NCBI GenBank assembly: GCA_963777975.1
Contig: CAVZSO010000006.1
Coordinates: 1 to 64,000 of the forward strand
Direction: 5' to 3'
DNA length: 64,000 nt
DNA from: CSP1-4 sp963777975
GTDB taxonomy: Bacteria > Chloroflexota > Limnocylindria > Limnocylindrales > CSP1-4
This document shows positions 37,316 through 49,357 of the stretch, one piece after another. Numbering within the stretch: the stretch's first letter is position 1; every line of letters begins with the position of its first letter. The position numbers and the translations under genes are program-made. The notes beneath the pieces were generated by a model. The model was given only the letters and a program-made list of their open reading frames with translations. It was not told the origin of the DNA and did not search any database.

Positions 37316-37327
37316 GAACAGGTGTTC
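37316..37327 (-). promoter_or_regulatory. SOS (LexA) box upstream of uvrA
   Basis: GAACAGGTGTTC matches the Gram-positive-type LexA consensus GAAC-N4-GTTC. It lies about 30-42 bases upstream of the uvrA start and overlaps the position where a -35 hexamer would sit (17 bases above TAGACT). LexA binding there would block transcription until DNA damage. Confidence 0.7.
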
Positions 37328-37347
37328 GATGCGTGCGGGCGCTGGGC

Positions 37348-39659
37348 CTAGCGTCGGCGGCGGGGTCGCGCTCCGGAGCGCTTGATGACGTTGGGCGTGA
37401 CGCGTCGATCCCAGGTCGGTCGGTCGAGCCAGCCGCCTGCCAGCCGCCATCGTCGTCGTGCTCATCGCGGATGCCCGGCAGCCAGTCGGCGGCCGTGCCG
37501 GCATCGGGCTCCAGGGGCTCCTCGCCGGCGGGCAGGACGCGGACCTCCTGGACGACGGCCCGCGACGCCTCGGCCTCGGCGGCTTGCTGCTCCCGCCCCG
37601 CGCGGCCGTGCCGGCGCGGCGCCTTCGCGGCGACCTCCGCGGCCCGCGCCACGGTGACCGAGGCATCGTCCTCGAGGACGCGCAGCCGGATGCTCTGGAC
37701 CTCGTCGCGCAGCGCGGCGGCCCGCTCGAACTCGAGGTTCTTGGCCGCCTGGCGCATCTCGGCCTCGAGCTTGGTCACCAACCCTTCGATCTGCTCGCGG
37801 GTCAGCTCCGAGAGCGGACGGCCGTCGCCGGCTCGGTAGGCGGCAGGATCCTCGGCGACCGTCCGCAGGCGGTCGTTGATGTCGCGGATCTCCTTGATGA
37901 TCGTCGTCGGCTCGATGCCGTGCTCGGTGTTGTAGGCCTCCTGCACGGCTCGTCGACGGTTGGTCTCGTCGATGGCGACCTGCATCGACTCGGTCACCCG
38001 GTCGGCGTACATGACCACCTCGCCGCCGATGTTGCGAGCGGCCCGGCCGATGACCTGGATGAGCGACCAGGCGCTGCGCAGGAAGCCCTCCTTGTCGGCA
38101 TCGAGGATGGCGACCAGGGTGACCTCGGGCAGGTCGATGCCCTCACGCAACAGGTTGATGCCGACCAGCACGTCGAAGATGCCGATGCGCAGGTCACGCA
38201 GGATCTGGACGCGCTCGAGGGTGTCGACCTCGCTGTGGAGGTACTGGACGCGGACGCCCAGCTCGCGCAGGTAGTCGGTCAGGTCCTCGGCCATCTTCTT
38301 GGTCAGCGTCGTGACCAGCACGCGCTCGCCACGGTCGACGCGGTCGCGGATGCGCTCGAGCAGGTCGTCGATCTGGCCCTCGGTCGGGCGCAGCTCGATG
38401 CGCGGGTCGACCACGCCGGTCGGCCGGATGAGCTGCTGGACGACGTGTCCCTTGGCCTTCTCGAGCTCGTAGCCGCCCGGCGTGGCGCTCATGTAGACGA
38501 CCTGGTCGAGGTGGTCCTCGAACTCCTCGAACGTCAGCGGCCGGTTGTCGAGCGCGCTCGGAAGGCGGAAGCCGTACTCGACCAGGATCTCCTTGCGTGT
38601 CCGGTCGTTCTTGTACATGCCGACCACCTGCGGCATCGTCATGTGGCTCTCGTCGGCGACCAGCAGCCAGTCGGGCGGGAAGTAGTCGAGCAGCGTCCAG
38701 GGACGGGAGCCTGCCTCGCGTCCCGCCAGGTGGCGCGAGTAGTTCTCGATGCCCGAGCAGAAGCCGATCTCGCGCAGCATCTCCAGGTCGAATGTGGTCC
38801 GCTGGCGCAGCCGGGCCGCCTCGAGGACCATGCCCTTGGCCTCCATCTCGGCGGTGCGCGCCTCCATCTCGGCCTCGATCTCGACGATCGCCAGCTTGAG
38901 CTTGTCGGCCGGCGTGACGTAGTGCGAGGCCGGGTAGACATTCAGCTCCTGGCGCTCCGCCAGCAGCTCGCCGGTCAGCGGATCGAGCTCGCTGATGCGC
39001 TCGACCTCATCGCCGAAGAACTGGACGCGGACGACGAAGTCGTCGTACGCCGGCTGGAGCTCGAGCGTGTCACCGCGGACGCGGAACCGGGCGCGCGAGA
39101 GGGCCTGATCGTTGCGCTGGTACTGGAGGTCGATGAGCTGGCGCAGGATGCCGTCCCGGCGGTACCGGCCACCAACGCGCAGCCGGACGACGGTGGCGCC
39201 GTAGTCGACCGGCGCGCCGAGCCCGTAGATGCAGCTGACCGAGGCGACGATGATGACGTCCCGGCGCTCGAACAGCGCATGCGTGGCAGCGTGGCGCAGC
39301 TTGTCGATCTCGTCGTTGCGCGACGAGTCCTTCTCGATGTACGTGTCGCTGCGCGGCAGGTAGGCCTCGGGCTGGTAGTAGTCGAAGTAGGACACGAAGT
39401 ACTCGACCGCATTGTTCGGGAAGAAGTCCCGGAACTCGCTGTAGAGCTGCGCGGCGAGCGTCTTGTTGTGGGCGAGCACGAGCGTCGGCTTCTGGACGCG
39501 GGCGATGGTCGACGCGATCGAGAACGTCTTGCCGGTGCCCGTGGCGCCCAGCAGGACCTGGTGTTTGGCACCCCCGAGCAAGCCCTCGCTCAGCCGGTCG
39601 ATGGCCTGCGGCTGGTCACCGGTCGGTTGGAAGTCAGCGACGAGTTCGAAGTCGGGCAT
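37348..39659 (-). CDS. uvrB: Excinuclease ABC subunit B (11-bp duplication near the 3' end)
   Basis: Helicase-like damage-verification subunit. MPDFELVADFQPTGDQPQAI starts the protein; Walker A is LLGATGTGKTFSIAS, the beta-hairpin region VEYFVSYFDYYQPEAYLPRSD, DESH is in LLVADESHMTMPQVVGMY, motifs V/VI are LLREGIDLPEVTLVAI and QVIGRAARN, and the C-terminal UVR motif is KNLEFERAAALRDEV. I start at ATG 39657-39659 because GGGAGG precedes it. The literal frame runs to 37209 into uvrA. Removing one copy of an 11-bp tandem duplication (37428-37448) yields a natural ending, WDRRVTPNVIKRSGARPRRR(R), stopping at 37348. Confidence 0.95.
37428..37448. repeat. 11-bp tandem duplication in uvrB
   Basis: GCCAGCCGCCT is followed at once by GCCAGCCGCC (plus-strand reading). 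Eleven bases shift the uvrB frame; a single copy restores a conserved-looking C-terminus. Confidence 0.7.
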
Positions 39660-39689
39660 GCGCCTCCCTTGCGGCGACAGGATGCTCAC

Positions 39690-39695
39690 AGCATA
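39690..39695 (-). promoter_or_regulatory. uvrB -10 element (TATGCT)
   Basis: TATGCT on the minus strand, 30 bases before the uvrB ATG, leaving room for a short leader with AAGGGAGG. Confidence 0.45.
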
Positions 39696-39715
39696 CCATC
39701 GCCGACCACCAAACA

Positions 39716-39727
39716 GAACATCTGTTC
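39716..39727 (-). promoter_or_regulatory. SOS (LexA) box upstream of uvrB
   Basis: GAACATCTGTTC matches GAAC-N4-GTTC with 5-bp symmetric arms (GAACA/TGTTC). It overlaps the expected -35 position above TATGCT, the same geometry as at uvrA. Confidence 0.75.
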
Positions 39728-39954
39728 AGCGACGCGTGGCGGGCCGGGCGACGCTCACATACACCGCTGGTCCTGCCCTCGCGCAGCCGAACGCGCCATA
39801 GGCAGCCTTCTGCCTGATGCCGATGCTGACCCCAGTCATCACCGCATCACCCAACCGATACCGACCGAACCAGGCCGGCGCCCCGGCGCCAGCCGAGCCA
39901 CGGGACCCGCGCTGGGCACGCGAGCCCCGACCACGACCGACGTAGACCCGCGAG

Positions 39955-39967
39955 GGAGGAGTCCTCC
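39955..39967 (+). promoter_or_regulatory. Hairpin that includes the CpaB-like ribosome-binding site
   Basis: GGAGGA-G-TCCTCC directly before the ATG at 39971. The left arm is the ribosome-binding site; pairing with the right arm would hide it, though the one-base loop means only the outer pairs can form. Confidence 0.3.
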
Positions 39968-39970
39968 GAC

Positions 39971-40820
39971 ATGGAGATGGAATACCACGACGACAGCAAG
40001 CGCCGAAAGGTGTTCATCGTGCTGGGCGTCGTGCTCGCTGTCGTCGCCGGCGGCGCCGCGTTCTTCCTGGTCAACCAGGCGCAATCCGCGGGCAGTGCCG
40101 ATGTGCCGACGCGACAGGTGGTCGTGGCCGCGCGCGACCTGCCGCTTGCGAACGGTCATCTCGGTCGCTGACGTGGCGGTCCGTTCGGTGCCCGACGATC
40201 CCAGTCTGACCACCGCCTACGCCACGCCGGAGGAGGTGGTCGGCCGCATCACCGGTGCCCCGATCCTCTTCCAGCAGCCGGTCACCCCCAACCTCCTGGC
40301 ATCGACCACGGCGGGCGGTGGGTTCTCCATCCTCGGCCCGGACGAGACCATCTCACCGGATGCACCGGTCTGGCGCGCGGTCGCCGTCTACGTCCCCGAC
40401 GAGCGCGCCGTGGCCGGGCAGATCGAGGTCGGCCAGCGGGTGGACCTGCTGGTCACGACGCAGATCAACGTCGTGCCCGCCCCGACGAACGCCGCGTCGA
40501 ACGGGAGCGATGGCGGCTCGACGGGCGTCGGCGCGGCCACGCCATCCGAGGCGCCCGAGTACAGCGACAAGTCGACCAAGATCACCTACCAGTACATCCC
40601 CATCCTGGCCAAGCAGGATCAGCTCTACATCATCAAGGTCGACCTGAACCAGGCCGAGGAGATCAACCACCTGGCGGCCTCGGGCAACGCGGTCTTCAGC
40701 ATGGTCCTGCGTCCCGAAGGCGACGATCGGACCGTCGACCTCGACGGCTACGGCGAGACGACCAACCAGATCATCGAGAAGTACGGCCTGCCCATCCCGC
40801 AGGTCTACCCGATCCGCTAG
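39971..40820 (+). CDS. CpaB/RcpC-like membrane protein with SAF domain (one frame break)
   Basis: The N-terminus has a single membrane helix (KVFIVLGVVLAVVAGGAAFF), then VVVAARDLPLA. The frame breaks near 40150 and resumes with TVISVADVAVRSVP and AYATPEEVVGRITGAPILFQQPV, the SAF-domain pattern of CpaB. Later RAVAVYVPDERAVAGQIEVGQRVDLLVTT is the RcpC beta-rich signature. Restored length is about 282 residues. CpaB takes part in Flp/Tad pilus assembly in the envelope. No other tad gene is in the window, so this copy is an orphan or far from its partners. Divergent from uvrB. Confidence 0.75.
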
Positions 40821-40825
40821 CGGCC

Positions 40826-41436
40826 TCAGCCGCCAGGTCGCCCTCGGTCGAGGGCGACCTGGAGCAGCTCATCGGTCATCGCCAGGACCCCATCGAGCGC
40901 GCCGTCGGTGCGCAGGATGTGCGTCGCTGCTGGCGCCGTCCGCTCCGTGATGTCGCCCTGGGCGGCGATGCGCCGGTCGGCGTCGGCGGGGTCCATGTCG
41001 CGCTGGCGGAGCCTCGCACGTTGCGTCGGCCGATCGCAGGCCACCAGCCAGACCTCGGTGCACCGAGCGGCCAGTCCGCCCTCGACCAGCCGGATGGCCT
41101 CGATGACCGTGAACGGCGCGGCTTCCGCCTCCGGGGATGCCAACCTGGCCTCGACCTCGACGCGGACGGCCGGGTGGACGATGGCCTCGAGGTCCTTGAG
41201 CGCGGCCGGGTCGTCGAAGACGACCGTCGCCAGCGCCGACCGATCGAGCTCGCCGCGATCATCGAAGACGCCGTCGCCGAACCGCGCCCGGATCGGAGGC
41301 AGGGTCGGACTGCCCGGGCTCGTCACGACTCGCGCCAGGGCATCCGCGTCGATGACCAGGCCGCCCCGGGTCGCGAGGTGTGCCGCGACCGTGGACTTGC
41401 CGCAGCCGATGGGCCCGGTGAGCCCGATGACGATGC

Positions 41437-41440
<4 letters not shown>
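40826..41440 (-). CDS. coaE: Dephospho-CoA kinase
   Basis: 204 residues. Walker A is IGLTGPIGCGKSTVAAHLA at the N-terminus, then LVIDADALARVV (substrate Asp), IVHPAVRVEVEARL, and the LID region CDRPTQRARLRQRDMD. It phosphorylates dephospho-CoA to CoA, the last step of CoA synthesis. The ATG overlaps the stop of the ABC-F gene by four bases. Last gene of the polA-mutM-ABCF-coaE operon. Intact. Confidence 0.95.
40833..40862. terminator. 14-bp perfect hairpin between convergent genes
   Basis: CCAGGTCGCCCTCG (40833-40846), GT, then the exact complement (40849-40862). It begins 13 bases after the CpaB-like stop and lies inside the last codons of coaE, so one element could terminate both directions. 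No strong T-run. Confidence 0.6.
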
Positions 41441-43526
<2,086 letters not shown>

Positions 43527-43530
43527 CGGA

Positions 43531-44401
43531 TCAGGTGCCGGCTCGCAGCAGGCGCGCCGCGGACGCGTCGCGTTCCCGGCGAGGCAGCCGTTGACACCAG
43601 GAGCAGAAGTGCGTGCCGCGGGCACCGAGCACGATGCGCCGGATCGGGCGCCCGCAGCGATGGCAGGGTTGCCCGGTCCGCTGATAGACGTCGAGGTGCT
43701 CCTGCATCTCGCCGTCGCCCTCGGGTGCCGTGTAGTCGTTGATCGAGCTGCCCCGTCGATCGATGGCCTCCTGGAGGATGCCGCGGAGTGCCAGGTAGAG
43801 ACGGCGCTCGTCGTTGCGGCGCAGGCTCGTGGCATGGCGCAACGGGTGGAGACGTCGCGCGCCAGAGGGCCTCGTCGGCGTAGATGTTGCCGACCCCGGC
43901 CAGGAAGGCCTGGTCGACCAGCGAGCGGCTTGAGCCGCGCCGCGCCGGCCGCGCAGTCGCCGCCGGAAGGCGGCCACGGTGAAGTCCGAGCCGAGCGGCT
44001 CCGGGCCATGCTGGTCGAGGGTCGTCTTGAGCGCCGCGTCGTCGTACGCGCCGATGCGCGCGAACTTGCGCACGTCGCGCAAGCGCAGCTCCCGGCCGTC
44101 GGTGAACGTCCAGGTGGCGTGCACGTACGGGTCGCGGGGCATCGTGGCCGCGGACGACCGTGAGCTGGCCGGTCATCTTGACCTGGATGACCAGCGCGCC
44201 CTGGTCGAGCTCGATGACCAGCCACTTCGCCCTGCGACGGACGCCGACGATGCGCCGACCCGGCAGCGCGGCGAGGTAACCGGCCACGTCGGGATGGCGA
44301 ACGGCCGCCGGCCAATCGGTCCAGGACTGGCTGATGGTGGCCCCGACGATGAGGGGCGCCAGCTCGCGCGCCATCGTCTCGACCTCGGGCAGCTCTGGCA
44401 T
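43531..44401 (-). CDS. mutM: Formamidopyrimidine-DNA glycosylase (three frame breaks)
   Basis: Starts MPELPEVETMARELAP, with the catalytic N-terminal proline after Met removal. LVIQVKMTGQL and RDPYVHATWTF-like segments follow. The conserved VDQAFLAGVGNIYADEALW is present in a different frame from its surroundings, and the C-terminal zinc finger is complete: YQRTGQPCHRCGRPI and RGTHFCSWCQ. Breaks lie near 44140, 43945 and 43860. MutM excises 8-oxoguanine and nicks the strand. It starts eight bases after polA. All motifs survive, so base errors are the simplest reading. Confidence 0.85.
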
Positions 44402-44408
44402 GACGGCC

Positions 44409-47365
44409 TCAGTCGGCCCGCGCGAGGGGGCGCATCGCCTCCCAGTCGTCACCGACCTTGACGTCGACATCGAGCGGCACGTCGAGCGGCATCGCCCCTT
44501 CCATGCGTCGAGCGCACCAGCGCAGCCGTCTCGTCGACCATCTCGCGCGGCACCTCGAGCAACAGCTCGTCGTGCACCTGGAGGATGACGCGAGCCCGTG
44601 AGCCCGCGGCTCGGAGGTGCTCGTCGACGCGGATCATGGCGATCTTCATGATGTCGGCGGCCGTGCCCTGGATCGGCATGTTGATGGCCATCCGCTCACC
44701 TGCCGCGCGCAGGTTGGGATTGCGCTGCTGCAGCTCGGGGATCCAGCGCCGGCGTCCCAGGAGGGTGGTGACGAAGCCCTGCTGACGCGCCACGTCCTTG
44801 ATGTGCAGCATGTAGTAGCTGATGCCCGAGTAGCTCGAGAAGTAGCTGTTGATGAAGGCCTGCGCCTCGGCGCGCGGGATGTTGGCACGGCTCGAGAGCC
44901 CGAAGTCGCTCATGCCATAGGCGATCCCGAAGTTGACCATCTTGGCCATCGAGCGCTCATCCGCGGTCACGTCGGCGGGGTCCTTGTGGAGCACCAGGGC
45001 GGCGGTCTCGCGGTGGATGTCGGCCTTGCGGGCGAAGGCATCCTTGAGCGCCGCGTCGCCCGAGACGTGGGCCAGGATGCGCAGCTCGATCTGGCTGTAG
45101 TCGGCGGCCAGCAGCGTCGTCCCGGGCTCGCCGGCCACGAAGGCCCGTCGGATGCGCCGCCCGAGGTCGCTCCGGATGGGGATGTTCTGGAGGTTCGGAT
45201 CGGACGAGCTGAGCCGCCCGGTCGCGGCCACGGCCTGGTGGAAGGTCGTGTGGAGGCGACCGGTGCGCGGGTCGAGGAGCAACGGCAGGGCGTCGACGTA
45301 GGTGCTCTTGAGCTTCGTGTACACACGCCAGTCGAGGAGCATCGGGATCATCGGGTGGGCCGGCCGCAGGTCCTCGAGGACCGAGGCGTCGGTCGAGTAG
45401 CCCGTCTTCGTGCGCTTGCCGCGAGGCAGGTCGAGCTCGTAGAAGAGGACTTGCTCGAGCTGCTTGGGACTGCCCAGGTTGAACTCGTGGCCGACGGCTT
45501 CGTAGATGCCGGACTCGAGCCGTGCGATCTCGTCTCCGAACTCCACGCGCAGGCTGTCGAGGGCGGCACGATCGAGCGCCACGCCGGTCGCCTCCATGCC
45601 GGCCAGCACGGGCACCAGCGGCAGCTCGAGCTCGCCGTAGAGCTGGTCGAGGTCGGCTTCGTGGAGCGCTGGCTCCAGGCTGGCACGAGCGGCGGCGACG
45701 GCAGCGGCCTCGATCGCCGGCGTGGTCACGGCCGCCGAGCGTTCCCGCAGGCGGGAGCTCGACGTCGAGGCGCTCGGCGCAGATGTCGGTCAGCGTCTGG
45801 CTGCGCAGCGCGGCGTTGAGGATGTAGGCGGCGATCTGCGTGTCGAAGCCGATCGGCGGCAACGCCACGCCTCGGTGGACCGGCCCTGCGGTGCCCGCCG
45901 GGTCGCGTCGTGCGAGCTCGGCCACCAGGACGCGCTTGACGTCATGACCGGCCAGCGGCGCGCTGACCGACGCGACCGCCATCAGCAAGCCCTCCGCGTC
46001 GTCGGGCCCGGCCGCCAGGAGGCGCCCATCGGCGCCGATGACCGCCAGCCCGAGCAGCGTCCCGCGCCTCGGGCGCGGGTCGTCGAGCGCCAGCCCGACG
46101 GCGAGCGGGGATTGGGCGGCCAGCCAGGCCGATGGATCGTCGCCGGGCGCGAAGGGTTCGGCCAGCGCGGGGTCCCGCAGGAGCGCCCGGAGTCGGTCCG
46201 CCGGGCCTGCGCTTGGGGGCAGCGCCACGATCCGCGGCCCCGAGCCGCTCTCGTCGCCCGAGACCGCCGGAGCGTCGTCCGTGAGGGCCGGCCCGGCCTC
46301 CTCGGCCGTCGCGACCGCTGCCGAGCCGTCGTTCAGCGCCGCGAAGTCGAGGGTCAGCTGCAGGCCGCTCCCCTCCCCGCTCAGCCCGCCGCGCGGCCGG
46401 CTGGCCAGGACACGGCCGGGCACGATGGCGGCCGGGATCGGCGAGCTGCCGTCCTCCTGGCGGAGCAGCTCTCCGGGGGCCAGAGCCGCCTCACCATCGA
46501 CGCCGGGCAGCCGTTCGACCAGGGAGCGGAACTCGTACTCGCGGAAGAGCCGGATGACCTCGGCACGGTCGTAGTCGCCGAGCCGCGCCGTCGAGACGTC
46601 GAGCTCGACCGGCAGGTCCCGATGGATGGTCACCAGCTGCCGGTTCATCATCACCTGGTCGTGGTGGTCGATGACCTTGAGACGCAGCTTCTCGGGCATG
46701 ATGCGGTCCGGTTCGGCGTAGACCGCGTCGAGGGAGCCGAAGTCGAGGAGCAGCTTGGCCGCCGTCTTGTCACCGACGCCCGGGATGCCCGGGATGTTGT
46801 CGGTCGTGTCGCCCTTGAGCGCCTTGAAGTCGATCATCTGGTCAGGCGTCAGCCCGTAGCGGTCGAAGACCGCCGACGGGTCGTAGACGACCGTCTGCTG
46901 GACCCCGCCGCGCGTCGTCATGACCGAGGTCCGCTCGCTGACGAGCTGGAGCATGTCGAGGTCGCCGGACACGATCGTCGTCTCGAGGCCATCGGCCTCG
47001 GCCTGCCGCGCCAGGGTGCCGATGAGGTCGTCGGCCTCCCAGCCCTCCAGCTGGTGGATCGGGATGCGGAACGCCTCGATCAGCTCGCGCACCTTGGGGA
47101 ACTGATCCCGGAGGTCGTCCGGCATCTTCCGACGCGTCGCCTTGTACTCGGCGAAGGCCTCGTGACGGAAGGTCGGCCCGGCAAGGTCGAAGCAGGCGAT
47201 GACGTAGTCGGGCCGGACGTCCTGGAAGCCGCGCAGGACGATGCTCCAGAAGCCGAAGACGGCATTGACCAGCTCGCCGTGGCTGGTCGTCAGGGGGGTG
47301 TTGTAGAGCGCGAAATAGGCACGATAGATGAGCCCGTTGGCATCGAGCAGCATCAGTCGTTCCAC
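44409..47365 (-). CDS. polA: DNA polymerase I (two frame breaks)
   Basis: About 985 residues composite. N-terminal 5'-nuclease: LMLLDANGLIYRAYFAL, VIACFDLAGPTFRHE, GWEADDLIGTLARQAE, GDTTDNIPGIPGVGDKTAA. A long poorly conserved middle follows with a degenerate proofreading domain (FDTQIAAYILNAALRSQTL). Polymerase domain: LLAADYSQIELRILAHVSGD (motif A), MAKMVNFGIAYGMSDFGL (O-helix), and RVILQVHDELLLEVP (motif C). Breaks near 45735 and 44515; the repaired end is VGDDWEAMRPLARAD at 44409. TACACT lies seven bases before the GTG start. Heads the repair operon. Confidence 0.9.
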
Positions 47366-47372
47366 GCCGGCG

Positions 47373-47378
47373 AGTGTA
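47373..47378 (-). promoter_or_regulatory. polA -10 element (TACACT)
   Basis: TACACT, seven bases, then the GTG of polA on the minus strand; a probable leaderless operon promoter. Confidence 0.4.
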
Positions 47379-47403
47379 CCCGGCGTCGCTGGTCAGAGCC
47401 GCG

Positions 47404-48151
47404 TCAGCGGAGGAGCGGATCCCTCGTCGCGCGCCGCGCCTCGAGCCGGAGGATGAGCAGGAGGGCGCCCACGATGACCAGGCCGGCGCCGACCGGCACG
47501 ACCGGATCGATCGGTGGGCTGGTCGTCGCCAGCGCGACCACGTTGGCCTTGGTGGAGGTATCGGTATAGGCGGCGATATCCGGGCTCTGGGCGGCCAGTG
47601 CGCTGGCGGCCGGCTCGGCGCCCGGGCTGCCGGGCGCCACCTCGGCGGCGGCGGGAGCCTGCGCCCCACCAGCCGCATCGCGGGCGGCGTCGTCACCGGT
47701 GGCGGATCCGACGGTGGACATCACGGGCGCCGCGCCGGCGCTGGAGAAGCCAAGCGGGACGGCGGTCGCGACCACGAGCAGCAGGCCGATGACCATCGCG
47801 GCGCCGGCGAGCGGCTGGAGCACCTGGAGCCGTGGACTGGCCAGGCGGCGCATGAGCCTGGTCAGGGCGCTCCCCCGGAGGCGCTCTGCGTCCGCGCCCG
47901 AGATCCGGAAGTCACGCGGCCGCGGCGGGGCGATCAGGTCGAGCCGCATCGCATCGGAGATCCGGGTCGATCTCATCGACGAGGGCGGCGCAGCGACGGC
48001 AGCGGGCGACGAGAGCCTGGGCGTCGGCCATGTCGTCGGGCGGAAGATCACCGCTGGCGAAGGCGACGACGAGCTGGCGGTCATGGCCGGCATGGTCGTC
48101 GGGCATGTGGGTCGAGCCGGGATGGGTCATCGGCGCGCTGACGTCATCCAT
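47404..48151 (-). CDS. Anti-sigma factor-like membrane protein (one frame break)
   Basis: The N-terminal part (MTHPGSTHMPDDHAGHDRQL, then LVARCRRCAALVDEI) resembles the zinc-binding anti-sigma (ZAS/zf-HC2) pattern with CxxC preceded by histidines. After a break near 47965 the frame continues DAMRLDLIAPPRPRDFRI, then one membrane helix (LAGAAMVIGLLLVVATAVPL), an Ala-rich extracytoplasmic part, and a second C-terminal helix (PVGAGLVIVGALLLILRL). It overlaps the sigma-factor stop by a few bases, the standard sigma/anti-sigma pairing. Start is ATG 48151 or 48130. Confidence 0.7.
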
Positions 48152-48824
48152 CGCGGAAGAGTTCCATCTGATCGGCGAGCAGGTCGCGCAGCGCGAGCCG
48201 TCCACGGTGGATCCGCGACTTGACCGTGCCCAGCGAGACCTGCGTGATGTCGGCGATCTCCTGGTAGTCGAAGCCCTCGACATCGAAGAGCAGGATGGCG
48301 CGTCGCTGGTCGGTCGTGATGGCCTCCATCGCGGTCACGATGGCCTTGGCACGCGCACGATGCGTCGCCTGCAGCTCCGGGTCGTGCTCCGGGCCTGTCG
48401 GGGGCTGCCAGCTGTCGTCCTCCCACTCGGGGTAGGGATCGGCCGGTCGGCGCTTGCGCAGCCGCAGGACGTCGGTCGCGGCGTTGATGGCGATGCGCGA
48501 GAGCCAGGCCCGGAAGGTCGTGCCCCGGAAACGGTCGAGGTTGCGGTACGCGCTGAAGAAGGCCTCCTGCACGGCATCGGCCGCGGTCTCACGGTCGCGT
48601 ACGATGCGGTACGTCAGTCCGAAGAGCAGGTCCTGATAGTGGCCGACGAGCTCGTTGAAGGCATCGAGGTCGCCGGCCAAGGCACGACCGACCAGACGCT
48701 GATCGCGCGCGGCCTCGTCGCGCCGACGCTCGGCGGCCTCATCGCGCAGACGCTCCCCGGTCTCATCGCCCTGACGTTCGACGGCGGCGTCGCCGGGCGG
48801 CGTCGCGGCGGACTCGTCGATCAC
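48144..48824 (-). CDS. ECF-type RNA polymerase sigma factor
   Basis: 226 residues. Region 2: FNELVGHYQDLLFGLTYRIV, then AADAVQEAFFSAYRNLDRFR and FRAWLSRIAINAATDVLR (promoter -10 contact). Region 4: RRAILLFDVEGFDYQEIADI and SLGTVKSRIHRGRLALRDLL (helix-turn-helix). The N-terminus has an extra charged stretch of about 40 residues with RDEAAERRRDEAARD repeats. It is paired with the overlapping anti-sigma gene, so its activity is probably released by an envelope or redox signal. GTG start. Confidence 0.9.
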   Translation of the reverse strand: MIDESAATPPGDAAVERQGDETGERLRDEAAERRRDEAARDQRLVGRALAGDLDAFNELVGHYQDLLFGLTYRIVRDRETAADAVQEAFFSAYRNLDRFRGTTFRAWLSRIAINAATDVLRLRKRRPADPYPEWEDDSWQPPTGPEHDPELQATHRARAKAIVTAMEAITTDQRRAILLFDVEGFDYQEIADITQVSLGTVKSRIHRGRLALRDLLADQMELFRDG

Positions 48825-48903
48825 TGCTGTGTGCGACCTCGGTAGGCGGGCGGCGGCCAGGGGCAGCCAAACGGCGGCCGCAGTCTAGCATCGGGTCTGG
48901 CCG

Positions 48904-48909
48904 TACAAT
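48904..48909 (+). promoter_or_regulatory. TACAAT -10 element of tRNA-Leu(CAA)
   Basis: TACAAT ends nine bases before the mature 5' end of the tRNA. Confidence 0.5.
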
Positions 48910-48918
48910 CCCGCCGCG

Positions 48919-49005
48919 GCCGAAGTGGCGGAACTGGCAGACGCGACGGTCTCAAACACCGTTGAGGGCAACCTCGTCCGGGTTCAACTCCCGGCTTCGG
49001 CACCA
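48919..49005 (+). tRNA. tRNA-Leu(CAA)
   Basis: Acceptor GCCGAAG pairs with CTTCGGC. It has a long variable arm, the anticodon loop is CTCAAAC, and CCA is encoded. The only plus-strand tRNA in the window. Confidence 0.95.
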
Positions 49006-49031
49006 CGTCCACGCGGGACCCCGCTAGCGAC

Positions 49032-49211
49032 CTAGTGCAGCAGAGGCCACGTTGGACGGGTGGGTCGCCACTCGGCCCGTCGTCGCAGGGCCTCCTCGGC
49101 CTGCCCGACAGCCGTCAGGTAGGCGGCGCGGTCGCCGAGAGCCATCGCACGATTCGCCCGCTCCCGCGCTCGGTCGCTCGCGCGCCGGCGGTGCTGGGCA
49201 CTGTCAGTCAT
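49032..49211 (-). CDS. Small basic protein, paralogue of the 51720 gene
   Basis: 59 residues from ATG 49209-49211, preceded by GGAGGGG. It shares the pattern HRRRASDRAxERAxRA, GDxAAY, EEALRRRAxWRPT with the protein at 51720-51914, about 60% identical over the core by eye. Charged, helical, no signal peptide. Family and function unrecognised. Confidence 0.6.
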   Translation of the reverse strand: MTDSAQHRRRASDRARERANRAMALGDRAAYLTAVGQAEEALRRRAEWRPTRPTWPLLH

Positions 49212-49357
49212 CGATCCCCTCCACCCCTCTCGCATCCTGAGCGACATCGCGGGACGAGCCCCCGCAGCGAGCTGTCAACCTGGAGAACAGGGAGACGCTG
49301 CGGAGGCTCGCCGCATCCAATGCCCGCTGCCTTACGGCGGACCTTGCCGACCGGCGA

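Noticed and set aside
39799..39814. AGGCAG-CCTT-CTGCCT hairpin upstream of the CpaB-like gene
   Set aside because: Six-bp arms with no T-run or conserved context; too weak to call a riboswitch or terminator.
37458..40820. Very long plus-strand open frame antisense to uvrB and running into the CpaB-like gene
   Set aside because: Apart from its last ~670 bases, which are the CpaB-like gene, it is the mirror of GC-biased uvrB codons; its composition (Asp, Gly, Arg, Val-rich) lacks domain signals.
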